64,000 nt of DNA from Macrobrachium rosenbergii (taxonomy: Eukaryota > Arthropoda > Malacostraca > Decapoda > Palaemonidae). Below are positions 60,050 through 64,000 of the stretch, in pieces (position 1 is the stretch's first letter; the number at the start of each line of letters is the position of its first letter). Made by a program: the position numbers and the translations under genes. Location of the stretch: assembly GCF_040412425.1 (NCBI RefSeq), contig NC_089755.1, positions 51,193,298 through 51,257,297 on the forward strand. The letters run 5' to 3'. The notes below the pieces were generated by a model that did no database searches, was not told the DNA's origin, and worked only from the letters and a program-made list of their open reading frames with translations.

Positions 60050-60445
60050 AATAAGTAAAAAATGCGCAGAAATTTCTTTGGTGCAATCGAGTTTTCTGTA
60101 CAGCGTATAATGCTGTATGAAACTCTTGATGTGCTGCAGTATTAAACTCTCACCCACGACCGGGCAACGCTCAGTTGCTCCCCAGATGCGGTCAAATGAT
60201 GTGTCGGTGGCTGGCACCTCTAGCAGTGCCAGACGCACGATCCATGACTTACCTTAACCTTAAATAAAGTAAAAACTACCGAGGCTAGAGGGCTGCAATT
60301 TGGTATGTTTGATGACTGGAGGGTGGAGGATCAACACACCAATTTGGACCCTCTAGCCTCAGTAGTTTTTAAGATCAGAGGGCGGACAGAAAAAGTCCGG
60401 ACGGACAGGCAAAGCCATCTCGATAGTTTTCTTTTCAGAAAACTA
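60050..60445 (+). repeat. probable dispersed repeat with internal hairpin
   Basis: From GCGCAGAAATTTCTTTGG to CTTTTCAGAAAACT. The centre holds a strong inverted repeat: 60271-60313 (AAAAACTACCGAGGCTAGAG and following) pairs with 60330-60370 (ending CTCTAGCCTCAGTAGTTTTT) across a 16-base loop. TCGAGTTTTCTG near the left end recurs inverted near the right end, as in MITE-like elements. I remember closely similar blocks from decapods, unproven here. Confidence 0.55.
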
Positions 60446-61140
60446 AGAAATGGTTCAAGCGCATCACGCATAGGCATTAATGATAACTTAAATATTATAA
60501 GTTGGCCAAAATGATTACCTCAGGTCTTTTCAGATGCTTTACAATTGTTATTAAGGTAAATGCAGTCTTACGGAACCGTCCAAAACAGCATGACTTAGAC
60601 TGACAAAGCTTCCACACAACAGGATGTGACAAGGTTAAGAAGAATGAAAGGGAGAACTGCATATGTAGAACAGCTACGTAATATATGATATTACCAGCAT
60701 AACATTAATTAAAAATTACACTAAATAAATTCGAATATTTATGAACATTCATCAACAAACAATCATGACACCTTTACACAATAAGCTGAACGCTCCTCTG
60801 TACAATATACAAATGCATGAATGCGCTGCCAAACGACCTACTGATCGTAATAGCAGTCAATAAGTTGCGTCATCTTGAATATGCAACATCATCTTCGCTA
60901 AACGCCCCTCCTTCATTGCGACGAAAACAAAAGAAGGCAGGACAAGAACACTGCAGTGCAAGGATGGGATTTGACACACATTTGTCAGTTATTCGGAAAG
61001 TGTATTTGATTGCTAATACATAAATACATACGTGCGTATATGTATATGTATATATTATATATAATTATATAAGCATTAAGCTACATAGGTCGTTTAATAG
61101 CCAATTCTCTCTACCTCGGAAATAATATATGTGTACATAT

Positions 61141-61419
<279 letters not shown>

Positions 61420-61612
61420 ATTACATAACACAAATGTTACATTAACCATCGTGTAACGAATGAACACAATACGTTAATGTACTGGCTATCAGCTGAGAAC
61501 AGGACGCTTTTTAATGTAGCGTCGAATTACAATGGCATCGCGGTGTCTGGTTTATATCTGGTATTAGTGTCCACGCACTTATACGTGTGAGATGGTTTGT
61601 GTAAACAACTTC

Positions 61613-61615
<3 letters not shown>

Positions 61616-61689
<74 letters not shown>
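61616..61689. repeat. (GA)n microsatellite, 74 bp
   Basis: Pure GA repeat on the plus strand. Confidence 0.97.
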
Positions 61690-61692
<3 letters not shown>

Positions 61693-62347
61693 TTTCAATG
61701 TAGCATTTTTCGGACTCTTTCATTAGACGTCCATTGACGCACATCATATTACAAGGCATTAATTAAAGGGTGGTATGGGTATGGGGCTGGAATCTCCCAT
61801 TAGAAAATCGCTTCTTAAAAGCTTGCAACAGATATCAGGCGCCTGAGGTAAGCGGCAACATTTCACAACAAACCCCCACACGAGATAACTTAGGTCAAGT
61901 ACATAACTCAAAAGGTGACGTCAACTGCAGGAAATAATTTTCAATTTAACACTAAAAGTGAAGTCAATTGCAAAAGTTCACACAAGCTTATGCCTTGAAT
62001 CAGAAAGACCTCGATTGACCTTAGTTTCTTCTGCAGAGTCAGGTCACCTCCCACGCTGGCAATAAAAGAGAAATATTCGCCTCCTGCGACCAGTCTAACA
62101 AATAAGGCAACTCGAGATACCAGCGAAGGGCAAAAAGTTGCCATTGAGCCCAAAACGATAATACCACTTAGTACCCATTCATCCGAAATACTTGTATCGT
62201 CACACCCTTTCAGTGTTTATTTTAACGCGTAGTTTAAAGATCCAGACCAAACGAACGTTGATATTACTAAGGATATTAACTTTTGAGGTTTTCTTGTGAA
62301 ATAAAAAAAAATGAATCTTAAAAACAACGTGAAAATACCTATAAGAA
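61690..62347. other. no gene seen
   Basis: AT-rich with short ORFs only. Confidence 0.5.
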
Positions 62348-62731
62348 AACTACTCTTATAAATGAATTAAAGATAACTGAATCCAAAATTACACTTATAA
62401 ATTAATTAAAGATATGTGAATCCAGAATTACACTTAATATATTCAAGACAAGTGAATCCAAAATCACACTTATAAATAAATTAAAAATAAGTGAATCCAA
62501 AATTACACTTATAAGTGAATTAAAAAGTGAATCCAGAATTACACTTCCAAATAAATTAAAGATAAATGAATCCAAAATTAAACTTATAAATGAATTAAAG
62601 ATAAGTGAATCCAAAATTACACTTATAAGTAAATTAAAATAAGTGAATCCAAAATTACACTTATAAATAAATTAACGATTAGTGAATCCAAAATTACACT
62701 TATAAATAAATTAAAAAGATAAGTGAATCCC
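62348..62731. repeat. minisatellite, about nine copies of a 34-41 bp unit
   Basis: Units start TGAATCCAAAATTACACTTA and continue with TAAATAAATTAAAGATAAG. Starts recur from 62378 about every 34-41 bases, with a partial unit at the left and the last start at 62724. Units differ by a few substitutions and small indels, so the array is old or slowly homogenised. Confidence 0.92.
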
Positions 62732-62971
62732 AAGTCTTGAAACGACACTACGCTTTGAACTCGGTGTTCACAAGGCGACATAATTCAACATCAATCGACT
62801 TATGTCGTAATTAATAATGTCAATCCTAAAATAAAGCACAAGAGGGAAAATTGCATTAGCAAATACAAAAGGTGTAAAATAATCTTTTTGGCAGCATAAG
62901 CTACAAAATTCAATTATTCGATGGATGTAAGCCACGACAAACTGCCTCATCTCATCAAGTTTACGCCTGTG

Positions 62972-62976
<5 letters not shown>

Positions 62977-63030
<54 letters not shown>
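62977..63030. repeat. (GA)n microsatellite, 54 bp
   Basis: Pure GA repeat on the plus strand, facing the (CT)n array at 63159. Confidence 0.97.
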
Positions 63031-63033
<3 letters not shown>

Positions 63034-63156
63034 GAGAATGTTACTTTAACCCCTAAGTTCTCTTCGTGTCTTAAATGGAATTATAAGCTTATTTTTGCTG
63101 AACCAAACTTCTCTTGCTAAGGTGTTGGTGTTTATAAGTGCAATTTCCGGTATGCT

Positions 63157-63158
<2 letters not shown>

Positions 63159-63231
<73 letters not shown>
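63159..63231. repeat. (CT)n microsatellite, 73 bp
   Basis: Pure CT repeat; reverse complement of the (GA)n array 128 bp to its left. Confidence 0.97.
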
Positions 63232-63234
<3 letters not shown>

Positions 63235-63501
63235 CGATGGGGATTTGGTGTTGGCTGGATTGTTGATAAAGGAAAGAAAATATTCTTTAACGAAAATATA
63301 TTTTTTTCTTGCAGTCGTTTCATTTAACAAAAAAAAAAGCCTTTAATCCTCATATTTGTTGTTACTCTTCTTTATCATTATTTTGTTTGGGGCGCGAGTG
63401 TTTAATACGACTTTTCATTTTTTTATAAGAGGATAACAATTACAGTTGCCTTTGAAAGGCAGCATCTTCCTTAATTTGAAAATCCAACCCACCTCTTGTT
63501 T

Positions 63502-63655
<154 letters not shown>

Positions 63656-63903
63656 CACACATATATGGTTACAAAACTCAGCTCCCTATCTTAATTATCA
63701 TAAAACTTAGAAAGCTTGTAAAGTATAATTAGTGTAGTATGAAAAAGAAAATAGGATTGTTTTCACATCATTTTGTTTTCCGTCATTTAGCTGTAGCCCT
63801 ATCATCGTGCGGAGAAAGGCGTCCACTGATACTTTATGTTTCTAGGTGCCTGAGCATTTAACATCCACAGCAGAAACAAAGCTAACACACGCTACGCCTG
63901 CCA

Positions 63904-64000
63904 GATAACATAATTCTAGTTTTAGGCTATTTGATAACAGAACTCCAGCTCAAAAATATTCGATAACATCATTCTAGCTCAAGAAAACTTGATAACAAAA
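63904..64000. repeat. 29-bp tandem repeat reaching the window edge
   Basis: GATAACA recurs at 63904, 63933, 63962 and 63991, exactly every 29 bases, and the units share the core ATTCTAGCTCA. Three full units and a partial one are visible; the array probably continues beyond the window. Confidence 0.85.

Noticed and set aside
63904..64000. CRISPR-like array because of the 29-bp period
   Set aside because: Whole units repeat with divergence, there are no unique spacers between identical repeats, and the DNA is eukaryotic.

Overview
This is a eukaryotic, AT-rich, repeat-laden window that looks like decapod crustacean DNA. It carries a conserved kinase gene with arthropod (Frayed-type) features split into small exons by kilobase introns, very long (AT)n and (GA)n microsatellites, tRNA-derived SINEs and a DIRS-like tyrosine-recombinase retroelement. 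A shrimp, prawn or crayfish is the best guess; the species cannot be fixed from the sequence alone. No bacterial-type genes, rRNA genes or CRISPR arrays are present.

The only gene I can support is on the minus strand between 53687 and 15552. It is the single-copy-type ortholog of SPAK/OSR1 (vertebrate STK39/OXSR1, Drosophila frayed), the Ste20-family kinase that WNK kinases activate and that phosphorylates Na-K-Cl/K-Cl cotransporters. I can chain 14 exons with consensus splice sites and matching phases into one reading frame of 723 residues from the conserved methionine at 53554, or 761 from an upstream methionine at 53668. The parts in order are the kinase domain (exons 1 to 7), a 24-nt microexon, the S-motif exon, a short optional-looking 87-nt exon, a long proline/glutamine-rich linker with a polyQ run, and the CCT docking domain ending in the family-typical IGFAQL tail. 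The largest intron (about 15.8 kb) separates the microexon from the S-motif exon. The first visible exon is preceded by a splice acceptor, so at least one 5' exon and the promoter lie further right and were not identified.

Region by region: 1 to 9.1 kb is a graveyard of mobile elements. It holds SINEs in both orientations at 1.14-1.79 kb, a decayed DIRS-like element at 1.86-5.06 kb interrupted by a minus-strand LINE-like relic, a dispersed repeat at 6.3-6.55 kb and an unassigned degenerate coding relic at 7.6-9.1 kb. From 9.1 to 15.55 kb the sequence is AT-rich and repeat-poor, and part of it is probably the long 3' UTR of the kinase gene. The gene body (15.5-53.7 kb) holds a few intronic elements: a LINE carboxy-end relic at 22.2 kb, a dispersed repeat at 23.9 kb, a second DIRS-like reverse transcriptase fragment at 28.5 kb, and directly beside it a near-perfect foldback with 165-bp arms at 29.0-29.4 kb. 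The 5' flank (54.9-64 kb) is packed with more than ten long dinucleotide arrays, two minisatellites, a hairpin-forming dispersed repeat and an isolated plus-strand promoter-like cluster (CRE, TTACGTAA, TATA) at 59.54-59.59 kb.

No clearly new biological system was found. The points most worth a second look are the kinase microexon, the long P/Q-rich linker, the intronic foldback, the DIRS-like family and the promoter-like cluster with no visible gene.
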